From: Bolinopsis microptera
Taxonomy: Eukaryota > Ctenophora > Tentaculata > Lobata > Bolinopsidae
Assembly (NCBI RefSeq): GCF_026151205.1
Contig: NC_087081.1
Coordinates: forward strand, 7,623,246-7,683,245
Length of the DNA: 60,000 bases
Reading direction: 5' to 3'
Shown here in pieces: positions 1-11,540 of this stretch; position 1 is the stretch's first letter; each line of letters begins with the position of its first letter. A model generated the notes under the pieces. It did not search any database, was not told the DNA's origin, and saw only the letters and a list, made by a program, of their open reading frames with translations. The position numbers and the translations under genes are program-made.

Positions 1-2260
1 CATCAACAACTTTGAACGAAAAAAATGTTTTAAGCTAAAGACTAAAGCTAATCAGGATCTATCAGAGAAATAACACTGCAGTCTAAAGAACCTGTTTTCA
101 AACAAAGCAAAGCATCTCAATGGGTTAACTTATACCACAACATGATAACACTAGTAAAGGCCTTTCATAAGAGCAGAGAGGTTTGCACGACTACAATAAG
201 CATTTATCAGCAGTACTTATGATGCTGCCCTACTTCGCGCAGCTGGAGGGGACAGTATGCAAAAGCTTTAAGACTGTATATGGGAGCAATGACTGCTATT
301 TTTAAAGTCAAGTGATGGGGCGCTTAAAAGACCTATAAAGACTGGGCTTTCACACGGTTGTTACAACGACCACGAGTGGGCCGAGTGTGGACTGACCACT
401 CATAAGAGCAAGACTTATGAGTGCAGCCAAAAATCTAGTGGTGGATTAACAATTAGGGGGGAATTGGAATGATATGCGTAATCGATGATCCCGCTCACAA
501 TTTAAGGGTGGACCACCCTGAATCAGATGGCTTTAATAAAGTCATTTATTGGAGTATTCATTACTAATTCATCGAATCGAGGAGTACGCACCTAAACTGC
601 CATCCAACTCAGATCTTCCCAAGTCAATCAACAAGAAAAACTGTGATGTATTGGAAAATTATTAACTTGTTTAAAGTACTGTCGACTTTTACAGAATCAG
701 AAGCATAAGACTAAGTTAATAACATTTTCGACCTGGTCATTATATCACAGCCGGGAACGATGAGGTGGAATCCCTAGAATGTTTGGCCGTTGGGGCTGTC
801 CTTCAACGTGAGCTAGCTGGGTTAACATTCAACGAAAAGATAAGTTGTTCAAAGGTAAAGTAAAGTAACTTGACACAACTAAGATAGCAGTAAAGTGAAT
901 AATCAAAGACGTTGCGTCGATCTGTTGATAGTGTTTTAACCGTCGAGTACTTGTTGCTATGATAGAGAACTTCAATAGAGGAAATGCCTAACATACGAGT
1001 TAACTGATGTGCCGATGAGCTTATTTGCTCAATATCAGATGAGGAGAAATCTACTAAAGGCTGCTCTTGTATAAACCGAATCTACACTTAAAATTTGCAG
1101 CTACACGATCCACTAGTCATTGATGGAGTGTTGGGCTAATTCATCCAACTAAGCTCAAGTTAAAGTGGACAATTATGGTGAGGTAGCACATGGAGTAGAC
1201 TTGAAGCTTATCCCTAAAAATCGGCAAGATATACTGTGTATTTTTGATGGATATAGCCTTCCTACTAAAGATGCACGACACAAGAGAGAGTAAAAGCGTT
1301 TCTGTGCTAATATTGTCTTGTAAATGAAATCCACCTTTTGTACTGTCACAAAACAACTATTTCTGATAAACAACAATACATAAAAGAACTGATCGACCTT
1401 ATATCTCAAGCATTTTTTACTGTAAATGGTAATGAAGTGATCAAGCTTGTAACGATGCCTGATACGAATAAAGCAAAGAAAACATGAAATGTCATTCCCT
1501 TGGCGAGTGTGGAATTGATGCGCAGAGGATACCTGATTATAGTTCAAGTCTATTAAAACATCATTTCACAGTGACCATCACAATGATATTATCTAATAAC
1601 GAAGAAGGTAAATAGTACAATCAAAGAAATATCACGTCAACTAGATCATAAAGAAAAGGAGATACTTCCTCTAATTCATAGTATTTTCAGGTTGTATAGC
1701 GTCAGTGGACTGTTTTTGTTTTAGCACGTTAAAAGTGCTATAGACAGCTCTCACTTTGATGAGCAAGTTCAGTTGGCAACAATACTTTCGGTGAGAGAAA
1801 TCAAAAGAAAATATTATTGAGCAGGCCACTGTTTCTTGACAGTTACATTTATGGGACAAGAAAAAGACTCATTCTGCTTGAGATTCCTAGCAAACAATAA
1901 GGATGGTAGCGAAAAGAGTCTCAATCCGAATAGCTACCACCAACAATAGCTTCAGCAACGAGCAACATCCTTAGAGCTTACTTTACATACCATAACTGAG
2001 TCATGCTTAACGCTGACAGACTGAATCCCTTGACTACGGCTGAAATTGCTCCTGTGGCACTTACGAACCAGTTGCCACCAGAGTCTAATTTGTGAACTAT
2101 ATAGTTGTACTAGTTCTGTCCGAATGTGGAGAAAGGCCTGTATGACTTCAGATGTATCATGTTAGGAAATATGGCTTCAATTGTTTTGCAGCTTGGGACG
2201 ATGCCATGGTATGAACTTGCGCTAACATTAGACATGATAACCTGAAAACAAGCGAATTTT
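1..2260 (+). pseudogene. Large TIR transposon: broken CXC-domain protein gene (arm 1, partial)
   Basis: This is the 3' part of a long transposon-borne gene, readable only by hopping frames. Around 150-300 it encodes an AER-type segment and then GQYAKALRLYM in a single frame at 250-282. Further on are a YELTxVPMSLF-like segment near 990-1030 and a segment near 1640-1720 where a glycine-cysteine-aspartate motif can be pieced together from the arms. It ends near 2100-2240 in a cysteine-rich region that is clearest in arm 2. From memory, the order resembles long uncharacterised proteins repeated in arthropod, mollusc and cnidarian genomes that end in a tesmin/TSO1-like CXC domain. CXC domains bind DNA through zinc, so a role in binding transposon ends is possible but inferred. 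The start lies before the window. Many frameshifts are present; whether they are biological or sequencing errors cannot be told here. Confidence 0.68.
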
Positions 2261-2329
2261 GATTAATATTAACTGTGTATTAATAATTGTCCATGGTACT
2301 TACTGAAGAATACACAATTAAGACTAACT

Positions 2330-2790
2330 GAATTTGTTATTTGTAGATAAGGAGTTCTTTTATTAATTAGATTTGAAAATAAGCGTAAAAATAATTTGGT
2401 TATATATTTTTTCGAAATTCAATAAAATTGAGAAAAATTTCGAAAAATCCATTTATTTCGAAAATAATGTACTCCCAATCGTTCTGAACTATCATTCGCC
2501 GGCCATAAGTGGCCATTGCGGTCATTTTTCACCCCCTATGAGATCTCCAAGACCTCTGGGAGCCGATTAACAATATTATGGAGGGCGTATGGGTTTCCTG
2601 GAGAAAATGACTATAAAAATTATATGCCTAAATGTTTCAGCTGGACGGTTTTATTTTGATGGTTCCTGGGACCATGACAACACATTCCTGTAGACCAAAC
2701 CTTTGTTACGAATTTGTTTCCACAAGATTGACCCAAAAACACAAATCTTGCCCAAATATTTAGTAAGGTCCCGGGATTAGTAAGTCGTAA
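2330..2790. repeat. Terminal inverted repeat of the large transposon, right end (arm 1)
   Basis: This block matches the reverse complement of the block at the other end of the same element, which is seen complete in arms 2 and 3. Landmarks are a GAGAAAAATTTCGAAAAAT-like stretch, CATTCGCC followed by GGCCATTGCGGTCATTTTTC, and CAGCTGGACGGTTTT. The outer end is close to CTTGCCCTAACTA. The left partner of this arm lies before the window. Confidence 0.78.
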
Positions 2791-2799
2791 ATGTAGCTT

Positions 2800-3540
2800 C
2801 GCATGACTCACAATCTGCGACGTCCGTCCGTGACTTTAATTCCGCTCACTGAAGCACATCTCACAAAACTTGCTACCTATATTCAGTCTAATGCTGTATT
2901 TGCCAACTTATAACCTCGAATCCTACAAGCTTTCTTTGATAGTATAGTAAGCTAACTTTGAATAGAAAATCTTCTTCCTATGCCTTGCAGTTTGCACGTA
3001 AACGAGATTAAGGTGTATCGAAGGAGCGACACAATCGCCCGTGTCGCTCCTGCACAAGGCACACACTCACACTAACCTGGAGGGGGATATTTAAAACATA
3101 CAAGGATATGAAAGGGAATTTTATTAGCAGAGCTTCAAAATACTTGTGTAAATTGTCTATCAGCTCACACTGCAACACTAAGCTCTGCTCCTGTCAACTG
3201 AGCACTTAAGTCCCTTATTAGCACAAATATATCTCTCGCATCATTTCAGTGTCAATGTTTAAACTAAACTCACAACGCTCTTAAAATTAAATACATTTAT
3301 TTGAAAGAATATTATTAGTTCCACATATTCTCCCTAACTATCCCAGTTCATCCGATCGTGCTAGTATAAAAGACAAAATGTATCTTACGCATATTAAATA
3401 TTAGCACGATCAGTGATAGTGGCTGAAATATACATTTGCTTGTTATACGTAACAGATAGATAATAACATTTACAGAAGAGTAAAAATGTCAAATGACAAC
3501 ATGTACTTTTTCATCATCCGGTCGGAGTTGGGCCTCAGAA
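2800..3540. other. Non-coding flank of the large transposon
   Basis: This is AT-rich DNA repeated in arm 2 (about 34990-35780) and arm 3 (about 52150-52985). It includes a CpG-containing stretch near 2815-2830 and a CACAATCGCCCGTGTCGCTCC segment near 3030-3055. I recognise no gene or RNA. Confidence 0.5.
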
Positions 3541-3775
3541 ATGAACCCGTTTCTTACTGATTACGAAGTCAATGTTGTGGACTGCTAGATCTAACCTGTT
3601 TCTTACTGATCACGAAAGTCACTTTGACTGATAGATCTAACCTATTTCTTACTGATCGCGTAAGTGATTGTTGCGGCCGGAGGATTGTTTTCCGGTCACC
3701 GGATTGATTAATATTTAATGTTAGCAAATGAATCCGTTTCTTGCTGATCACGAGTGTTGATAGTAATCTCGTTAA
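3540..3775. repeat. Tandem repeat with TTTCTTACTGATCACGA core (arm 1)
   Basis: At least four imperfect copies of a 45-55 bp unit lie here, starting near 3543, 3593, 3638 and 3729. Each carries the core (G/A)TTTCTTACTGATCACGA followed by AGTCA and then AGATCTAACC. The fourth copy is separated from the third by a roughly 60-bp GC-richer insert. The same array is in arms 2 and 3, so it belongs to the unit. Confidence 0.75.
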
Positions 3776-3789
3776 ACATTTATACTTCA

Positions 3790-4380
3790 TTTGTAATCTC
3801 CGTAATCATTTCTAAAGAAATTGTCTTTATTATTTAGTACAAATTATTGTTATGTAACGAATTGTTTTAGCATCATGACAAATCGATTTGAAAATTATTA
3901 CATGCAATTTCAAATTGTAAAAACTAACTCTACTATAATTCTAGAATAATCTTTGTACATTTACGACCGTCCACGTGAAAGTTGTTAAAACGACATTATT
4001 ATCGGTTTTGGGTAATTATACTTGTGTTAATTATACGTTGTGTTCATTGCGAGCTATATTTAATGGCTGTATACTCGTCGTGAAAGAAATTTTATATGCG
4101 ATAAAAACTGACTAAAAAGAATACTATAAGCTTCCCTTTGTGTGGACCACGGCTTTTTATGTTGCTATTAAAATATACAGAAGAATACTTATATTATTAT
4201 GTAATCCCGTTGGTAAATCTAATTGTATCCAATCGTTGGATTTTAAAAATTTTCAAATTTCTTATTGTACCTACAATTCTCAGTCTTTCAGATTTCCACG
4301 TCTAAAAAACTTCTTGGAATATACATAAACCCTCAATAGAAACCAACATCGCACACGAGTACTGTAAAACCCGGGTTAAC
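3790..4380. other. AT-rich stretch without a gene
   Basis: This AT-rich DNA holds only short open frames that differ between arms. Repeated fragments such as TTAATTATACGTTGTG occur near 4025. I see nothing I can name. Confidence 0.5.
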
Positions 4381-4740
4381 TACGACCTATTGTCAGCAAC
4401 TGCGCGCGCGCACACGTACCATCCTTATGTGTGCTGATCTGTATTGCCTATTCCTACTTGTGAAACAAGCGCGTCACGCAGTACGCGTGGCACAGGCTAT
4501 GTGAAACTTCTGAGTCATCAACTTCTTTCGGAACCCCTTCAAGGACATCGTCGAAGGGATACGAACACTGCATCCTCCCTTAGACATATATTGACATTTA
4601 ACGGTGATACTCGTAGAAATATGTTGTTGACCTACGTTGCATGCCACTTTGTGCGCGTGAGCGCGCGCCGCCGGAAGGCGGAAAATATCTTTGATATTTG
4701 GATACGAATACATATATCAGAAATATTTTTTCTTGAGTGA
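4380..4740. other. GC- and CpG-rich block with hairpin-forming segments (arm 1)
   Basis: A local rise in CpG is set in AT-rich DNA: GCGCGCGCACAC near 4402, ACGCAGTACGCGTGGCAC near 4476, and a run of GCGCGCGCCGCCGG near 4660. The arms agree on a hairpin with arms close to CCCCTTC and GAAGGGG around 4533-4560. It is followed by one copy of block P (TTAACGG then TGATACTCGT) at 4597. The open frames across it are not conserved between arms, so I treat it as non-coding. Confidence 0.55.
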
Positions 4741-4850
4741 CGATGTCAATCCTACGCATTTCGCGATCTGCTTAAGATCTGTGGGGTTTTTTGCGATAAG
4801 CCTTATCTTGATGCGCCACGACCCATAGTGCAGCGCGCCTACAATATTTG

Positions 4851-4900
4851 TTCCAATGAGGTTCCAAAACGCGCTCGTACCTGTTAGGATATAAACCACA
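4851..4900 (+). repeat. Dispersed block Q, copy m1 (arm 1)
   Basis: This is a diverged copy of a short repeat whose consensus over all arms is GACGAGTCCAA, then TCGGCGCGCGTCC, then TGGTAGGTTATAAACCTAC. It is preceded by ATATTTGTTCCA, the tail of block P. The corresponding copies are 33590-33645 and 54301-54347. Confidence 0.7.
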
Positions 4901-5057
4901 AATGACATCCTTCGGAGGACACGGAGCTTGACGTCAGCATGAGCAATTCCAGGAAATTCACAAATTCATGCTGGATAGACATATTTGGAAAAAAACATCT
5001 CTGTTCGGACGTTGACGCCGCCCCTAATTCTAGTCTAGTCGGATAATTAAATTCCTT

Positions 5058-5155
5058 AACGGTGGATAACTCGTAAAATATTTGTTCCATTTTCCATTTT
5101 ACCGCTGACGCGTCCAATTCAGGGCGCGCGTCCCTGGTAGGTAATAAACCTACAA
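5058..5155 (+). repeat. Dispersed blocks P and Q, copy m2 (arm 1)
   Basis: Block P (TTAACGG, then GATAACTCGTAAAATATTTG) starts at about 5056. It is followed about 40 bp later by block Q with ACCGCTGACG, GGCGCGCGTCC and a hairpin close to GTAGGTTATAAACCTAC. ACTCGT in P is complementary to ACGAGT in Q, so the pair could fold. It lies just upstream of the truncated 5' end of LINE-A. Confidence 0.75.
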
Positions 5156-5209
5156 GATCAAAGATAAGTCGAGTAATTATATTTTGCACTCAGTTGAAGC
5201 CATGCCCCT

Positions 5210-6060
5210 CAACTCCTCAGTGAATTACATAGAAGTCCTGTCATAGCAAAAAACTGCATGTACAATGGAATTTGATTGGATCTATCTAAAGCGTTTGACA
5301 CGATCTCACATGAAAAACACTTAATAAAACTAGACAACATGGAATACGTGAAACCCAATAACTCATCGTAGTTAGCTCTCTAATAGATATCACTATGCTC
5401 TGTAATGGCGAAGATCGACAAGCTGCTGTTCTCTTTGGAGTTCCCCAAGGCTTTCTTTTCTCGGACCCTTGCTATTTATAATATTTGTAACGGACTTATT
5501 TAGAACATCTGATCTGGGCAAGTTCATAACTAAATTGCAGATGACACAAACATATTCGTAGTAATGATGTAAAAAAAACTGTATAGAAAGAGCAAACGAA
5601 ATTCTCCGTTTTACACCAGTACATAGATAATAGCAATCTAATACATATAAAATATAAAGAAATGCTGCTACATCACTTCAAACTGTCACGTACCGCTACT
5701 GATAAAGAGGCAGTTTAACGATCAGAATATATTCTAACTCTGAATAATACGTAATACAGCAAGTTATAGAGACCAGTTTTTAGGTTTATTTATGACGATA
5801 GCTAAAATGGAGTGTCCAAATAAGAAGATACAACAACAAATTTCAATGAAAAACAACAATGTTCTTTAGTATCAATTAAAGCAGACAAAAGAATATTTTC
5901 TATATAAATATTACTAGCGACGAACTTATTAGATCAGTATATTAGGGGACATGGAGTAGCAAGAGATTTGACTAAAGGATATACTTTTACAAAGATACGT
6001 ACGAGGAAGAATCCAGGTGTGATACAGGATCGGAGAGTGTCAAGACCAAAAGTTACGCAC
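5210..6060 (+). pseudogene. LINE-A: 5'-truncated non-LTR reverse transcriptase (arm 1)
   Basis: This is a fragment of a LINE reverse transcriptase, the enzyme that copies retrotransposon RNA at a nicked target. Visible motifs in order are DLSKAFDTI(S)H near 5275-5305, LFGVPQG near 5430-5451 (palm motif), and a diverged catalytic F/YADDT segment near 5530-5550. A thumb-like region then encodes FLGVLIDEKLKW-type residues near 5770-5800. There is no endonuclease domain, so the element is truncated within the RT fingers. Frame changes occur every 50-100 bp. The family resembles Jockey/I-group LINEs of invertebrates. About 260 bp of 3'-UTR-like AT-rich DNA follows, up to a T-run. It is clearest in arm 2, where one frame holds most of the domain. 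Confidence 0.85.
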
Positions 6061-6320
6061 CCACCTTTTGCGCCTGAGTTCTTGGTTGGATAGAAATTTA
6101 TGCAAACTTGGTCGTTTATACCTCCAAGTCCCTTTCTTAAAAAGAAGTAGTATTAACTATGTCTAGAGTTTAGCATTCTTTCAATAATAACAATATCCAA
6201 TAAACTCAATATCAATACCAGATAAACCTACCGACTAAATTATTAAATATCATCAATTTAATTCTTCGATAAAAAATTTTATAATTTAAGATATTTAGTA
6301 ACTAAAAACATACAACAGAT

Positions 6321-6322
<2 letters not shown>

Positions 6323-6375
<53 letters not shown>
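6323..6375 (-). repeat. Poly(A) tail of a minus-strand retroposon (T-run, arm 1)
   Basis: A run of 53 T residues marks the 3' end of an element reading on the minus strand. The A-run at 32081-32136 and the T-run at 55787-55840 are the same tail in the other arms. Lengths agree closely, so the tail itself is real. GATGG directly precedes the T-run. Confidence 0.88.
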
Positions 6376-6377
<2 letters not shown>

Positions 6378-6900
6378 CGCGACACCCACTGAACACCGTC
6401 ATATAGAGGTTGCGACCACCACTTGGGGAGCTTCCTACTGGAACCTACATCGCATTAAGCCCCTTCCCTGAGGGCCACTGGATGATAATACCTGCCAGGT
6501 ATCAGCCAATCGGGGGTTGCACTCCTAGAGATTTTACTAACTTGGTCCTAGGGAAGTTCTGGTGTTACCCTGCGCTCAAACACCATGAAAGGATGACCCC
6601 GTGTGCTTATAATGCTGGCTCTTTAGACCGGTGAACGAGGTTTGCTGAAAGGCGGTTGCGGTGTGCTAACGTAGATAGGTGTTGTGTGGGGAACTGTAAT
6701 TGATACATATCTCCTTTTGGTGCCTGAGCTAAAACGTGAGGTTTGTGACGCTCACGTGAGGTGGACTCTCACTCAGTCCAGAAATAACGGACATGGGATC
6801 CATATTTACGACACAGGAAATACTGTTCTGATCCAGGGCCAATTCTGCCATTATCACACATTACACACCGGTTGGAGTGTAACTGTGATGGTAACTACTA
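6376..6900 (-). mobile_element. 3' module of the poly(A)-tailed retroposon (arm 1)
   Basis: About 520 bp lie between the tail and the minisatellite and are conserved in all three arms. Read on the minus strand, it ends in GGTGTCGCG directly before the tail. It includes GGCTGATACCT(T)GGCAGGTAT near 6500 and a TGACGTCACAAACCTCACG-like segment near 6740. Short frames differ between arms. Either it is the 3' UTR of LINE-B, or it is a SINE-like module of a composite element. Confidence 0.6.
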
Positions 6901-6902
6901 TA

Positions 6903-7432
6903 CATTACTCCCATAAAACTCCCACAATTAGCGATACTCCCATTGCACTCCCACATTGTAACGATACTCCCCATTACACTCCCACAATGTAGCGATACTC
7001 CCAAACACTCCAACATTGTAGCATACTCCAAATCACTCCGCACCAATGTAGCGATACTCCCATTACACTCCCATATTGTAGCGATACTCCCATTACACAC
7101 CCACATGTAGCGATACTCCCATTCACCCCATATTGTAGCGACTCCCGTTAAAACTCCCACATTGTAGCGATACTCCATTACACTCCCACTTGGTAAGCTG
7201 ATACTCCATTACAATCCCATAATAGTAGCGATGACTCCCTATTACACCCATATTGTAGCGATACTCCCATTACACTCCCACAATGAAGCGATTACTCCCA
7301 TTACACTCCCATAGTTGTTATCGATACTCCCCATTACACTCCCACATAGTACGATACTCCATTACACTCCCAGATGTAGCGATACACCCATACACTCCCA
7401 CATTGTAGCGATACTCCCATTACACTCTCCGA
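6903..7432. repeat. 30-bp minisatellite (arm 1)
   Basis: There are about 17-18 tandem copies of a 30-base monomer starting GTAGCGATACTCCCATTA and continuing CACTCCCAC/TATT. Many adjacent copies alternate between CCCACATT and CCCATATT, which suggests a 60-bp higher-order unit. Because 30 is a multiple of 3, two minus-strand frames stay open through perfect monomers. One gives the decapeptide ECNGSIATMW. Copy number is nearly equal in the three arms. Confidence 0.93.
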
Positions 7433-7439
7433 GGGGGGC

Positions 7440-7958
7440 GGCAAATTTGCAAACAGGGGGGCTGCAAAAACCCAGCGGGCTAATTAAGTAGAACTGCAAG
7501 CAGAACGTCTAATATTATCAATGGTTTATATCCGTTAGGCTTGTCATGATCGAAATACCGCTCCGCGCGTGAGTAGTGTCAAGTGGGAGAGACCAGGTGA
7601 GTGTTATTGGTACTACGGGAAGCCATTCTGTGCGCGCACCCGCTGTTTATGACTGCGCGCCAATCTTTGCATATATCTGGGCGTTAGTCGATTCGATGCC
7701 GTAAGTCCTGGTTACATAAGGGCGCCACTAGCAGCTGTCGGCTCAAAGTAGACCCGAGAGCTGGCTATACAAGGCCCACATGGCTTTTGCTATAGCCTCT
7801 TGAGTTAAACTGTTGATTCATACCACCATGCATTGGCGAGTCCACTCGCAGCACTAGATTCTTTTATAGACACTAATGCTTCCTCGCCACATAGTGCAAT
7901 GCGGACAGACAAGAGCCCTGAAGAACAGTAAAACCTGACAAGGATTACCTCACCCAAC
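7440..7958 (-). mobile_element. CpG-containing module between minisatellite and LINE-B coding region (arm 1)
   Basis: This segment is conserved in three arms (30440-30990 and 56910-57450). It contains GCAAACAGGGGG next to the minisatellite and TGTTTATGACTGCGCGCCAA near 7645. At its far edge, about 7950, lies CAACAGATGG, which resembles the AAAAGATGG at the T-run. It could be the distal part of LINE-B or the 5' module of a composite retroposon. No stable open frame is shared by the arms. Confidence 0.5.
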
Positions 7959-7959
7959 A

Positions 7960-10490
7960 GATGGTTAAAAAGCCCCAAAATCGATTTAAAGATTATTCTG
8001 TCTATAGAACAATCATGATAGTAATAGTAAGTTGCGCCGATGCAATTAGACTTGATAACTGCAATTTAAAATTGTTGGATCCAAGATCTGTTAAGTCTGC
8101 TTGCCTTGCTTGTTATAATAGTGCTTTTTTCCTCAGTTTTTATCAAGCTAATGGACGTTTCTAAATCAATGCTGAAGTAAAAAATTTTTTAGAACAGCGT
8201 CAAAGCTGGCTGCATAACAAAAAGGTATTTGATTTATTTAGGGAGAATAACCGAGACACGTTCACGGTTTGAAATGTGATAGTCTCATAAGGAGTAGGGC
8301 ATGGTACTTGATAATCTTGAAAATCTAAGATGCAGGAATATTTGTACAAGTTTTATCCGTATTATTTTAATCTAATTAAAAATGGGTTTTTGTATGTTTT
8401 CCTTTTCAAAGTGTTTATTGGTCCCAGTTTTGCATACCGTATGGTCTAAGTATTGCACATGTGGATTGTTATCTAAATATAGTCCAGTCGCCAAAAGATC
8501 CTATACATGCTTCTGTGTGATAAAAGACTATCATTGACGGGGTTTATATTTTGGGGGGGGGGGGGGTGATTTTTTCTTTTTGAGGACAACAGCCCCACAC
8601 CCGTAAACCGGTACCTGAATGTATTCAAAAAGAGCATTTATATATTTTCAAAAAATAGTTCAGAGGTATCGTAGTGCCGCAGGTCTGCATATTGGCACCA
8701 GTCAAAAATAAAAAAGAACGCAGTGTTTTTACGGATGTAGTGCATTGGCAATACCCAATTATTACTTACTAGCTATCACACACCTAAGAATTTTTATATC
8801 TTTGGTAATCCTTGACTTTAGTAAAACCTACCAATGATGAATATTGATCAAGAATCACTAGCCGGATAGCAAATGGTCTGTCCGTGCACAGGTTCATCAA
8901 TATTCAGAGGCAGGTAAATGTAGTATGCACATTGGACCTTTGATATGAAGTAATTACATTCATGTAAATCGTGAGACATGTTTAAGTACTAAGTAGGCTT
9001 TTATGAGAGTTGCTTCTCTATATGGGTCCTGATATAAGATATTAGTGTCATACAGCATAAAGTAACAAAGTTCATCTCACTGTCTGAAACATTTTTACTA
9101 TATCGTTCAAATACAATAGGAAGAGTAACGGCCCTAGAATTGACCCTTGAGGTACTCCCAAAATTCACGTCCATTGTTTCTGATGGTACATGCGTATACA
9201 GTACATACTGCTTTCTGTTAGTCAAATAGCTATTTAGTCAGGTAAGTGCTGTGCCCCTAATACCGGTGATGAATTTAATTGCATAAAAGAATATCGTTGA
9301 TCAAGGGTATCCGAAGGCTTTGCTCCAAGTCATGCATATCCCTAGTACATGTTTTATTTGCTTTGCAGAGACTAGTACGGAGGTCTATAGATTTGTCAGA
9401 GCATGGGTGGATATAATGGCCTATTCCAATCAAACTTGTAGTCCTGTAGTACAACCTTGTAGATGTGAAGAAAAAAAATGTGAATAAGGCGTTGTTAAAT
9501 AACCTCTCGAATATCTGATCCAAATAAAGGTAAATTGATACAGCCGATAATTTTCAGCATTCTTTATTGTCTTTCTTGTAAATGAAATAACTTTACCTGT
9601 TTTATAAAAATACTTGGGAATGAACCACTTTGTAATACAATGTGTTGAAAGCCTAGCAAAAGTACCTGCAATGATTTTGCCGTTTTATACAACAACTACA
9701 GGTTGTCAATGGCCTTACCCATTTGAAAATCTCGGAACACCTCTTAAAATTTTCTCTTCATTAGTTTTCTTCCAGGTATATGGATCTATACCGTAATATA
9801 GACATAAACTGACAATGAATTCAACTGGTTCCAGAGAAAAACTAGTGTTTTGACAGTACATTTTTAATTGGAGATTACTCAAGCTAGATTTAAATTCACA
9901 GAATTTGTTACAATAATTCGTCTGCAAGTAACTCTCTGGAGCCACTATGACGAAAAACGTCTTTACATCAGAATAATTTTGCACGGAGTTCCATTATAAT
10001 TTCCAGGTCTTTTTTGAGTTCATGCTTGTACTGATCTCAATTTTGAGTAAAGCACAGATCCTATGCCATCTTTATTGAGCTCTTGAAAACTGTCGAATTC
10101 CTAGTATATATGTGCTGTTGGATCCGCCATCAGGTAGTTTAATGTACAAGGTCTTCTTCCATTCGAAATACAACCAGGCTTTCTTGTCGATGAGTTAATA
10201 TGCCCTAGGGTGATCCAAGGTTGGTTATGCTATTACGTTAGTGGTTCAAGAGTGAGCAGTTTGCAAGACAAATCTATCTTTCTTGAAATAACTCACGTAA
10301 AGATCAAATGTGTTCAGCTGTGGAGTGGAACCTATCTTAATCGTTTTCTATGTCAAAACAGAGCTTCTCTGAAGTTAGCATTACTATATCTAGTGTATAG
10401 TAATTTTGTACTGATGAATTCAGGTTTGGCACAGAGTCAGGGGACAGTACAATAAGAGTATATAGGGTGATGGTGGAGATCTGGTTCAAT
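7960..10490 (-). pseudogene. LINE-B: non-LTR reverse transcriptase with upstream linker (arm 1)
   Basis: This is a LINE polyprotein on the minus strand, heavily frameshifted. From its 5' side the linker region near 10180-10050 encodes DKKAxLYFEWKKTLY-like residues followed by NSxKTWE, typical of the endonuclease-RT spacer. FP(K/S)xFKTGKV-type residues follow near 9630-9600, then NYRPIS-like and IFExxxxNxLF residues near 9560-9480. DLSKAFDT(L)DH lies near 9330-9290. [10 protein letters not shown] is intact at 9129-9158, and a YADD-region remnant lies near 9050-9075. The distal part down to about 8180 is the RT C-terminal region. I could not identify an endonuclease domain upstream of 10490. 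The family is Jockey/I- or CR1-like. It probably continues to the tail at 6323. Confidence 0.85.
8545..8580. other. Arm-1-specific G/T-rich insertion
   Basis: A segment with a run of about 13 G residues interrupts LINE-B here. It is absent at the same place in arm 2 (about 29830) and arm 3 (about 58045), where the flanks join directly. This is probably a sequencing artefact. Confidence 0.75.
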
Positions 10491-11540
10491 AGAGCTCTTG
10501 TGGGTTTTTATCTTTTGGTTAACTTTCTGTGATTGGACTCGGTATTTTCGTCCCAGCCGAGTGGGACGATGCTTGCTCGCCAGTTAAGCTATACGCAGTA
10601 GATGACACTAATTTTCTACCAACCACAAAATATTAAATATAAAAAGTGTCCAGTAGCGCAAAGCGATAATTGATAATATATCGACGCCGGTCCGTCGTGG
10701 TGAGAGTTATCTGAACCAACAGCAAGCCCCTACGATTGCGTCACCACTGGTGACAAGCATTTTGGTTTGTTGTTTATTGTGTGAAAGGGAACAGTACTGA
10801 TTAATTCATCATTCGAATTTTAATAACGACGAGCTATATATACCGTTTCATCTTAGACTAATGGATTCAATCTTTTATTATATGATTAGATTTTATAAAC
10901 GAACTTGGCATACAATAGATTATAATGCGGAGGTTGGCTGGCTCTTCTATAATAAATACGACACTTCAATTTACAAGGAATGCTGCTAGAGATAAGACAA
11001 AATGATTTATCAACTATACATGCAGCATGAGTAGACTGGTGGATAGCCTCGTAAAAACGATCCGTAAAAGTCAATGCGGACTCGGTCCTTGGTATAGTCT
11101 GTCGGAATAATGTCCATTAACTAACGTTACTGCTTCGTATTTTAAACCAATAGTGAGTATCTAAAATATGACAGCTTTAAAACCGATTAAGTGATGAAAT
11201 GAAATGAAATACCTGACAAATCACACTCTTATAAGCGCAAAAGCAAGAGTCACTCGTAGTGAAGTATGATTTCTAGAAACTGTTAAATTAATTTTGGCGC
11301 TCACAGGTCCTCATGAAATGATTGCCGGCATAAGGTTCGTAAATGCCAGGGCCCTTCAAGCTTAATTATCAACCTTATGAGCAGTCAACCAACGCGTGGG
11401 CTTATTTTTATTATTGAATGTTTTGAATGTTATTAATAAAATACCAAAATTATAAAAATTTTGTTTTCCAAAAAAATTTGTTTTCTCAAATTTCGACAAA
11501 AATTTTAACTGGCGATACTTGTAAAATATTTGATTTAAAT
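10490..11540. other. Possible 5' part of LINE-B, unresolved
   Basis: On the minus strand, 10886-11074 has a 62-codon open frame that is partly conserved in arm 2 (27300-27520), and the joining segment near 10530-10580 matches 27820-27870. Position would suit the endonuclease domain of LINE-B, but I see no endonuclease catalytic motif. The rest is AT-rich without recognisable content. Confidence 0.35.

Noticed and set aside
5095-5155. Hammerhead ribozyme in block Q (CTGACGAG followed by TCC)
   Set aside because: The CUGANGA core is present, but no GAAA follows a closed stem II in any of the copies, and the cleavage-site strand cannot be placed.
6903-7432. CRISPR array
   Set aside because: Monomers are directly adjacent with no unique spacers. 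It is a minisatellite in eukaryotic-type DNA.
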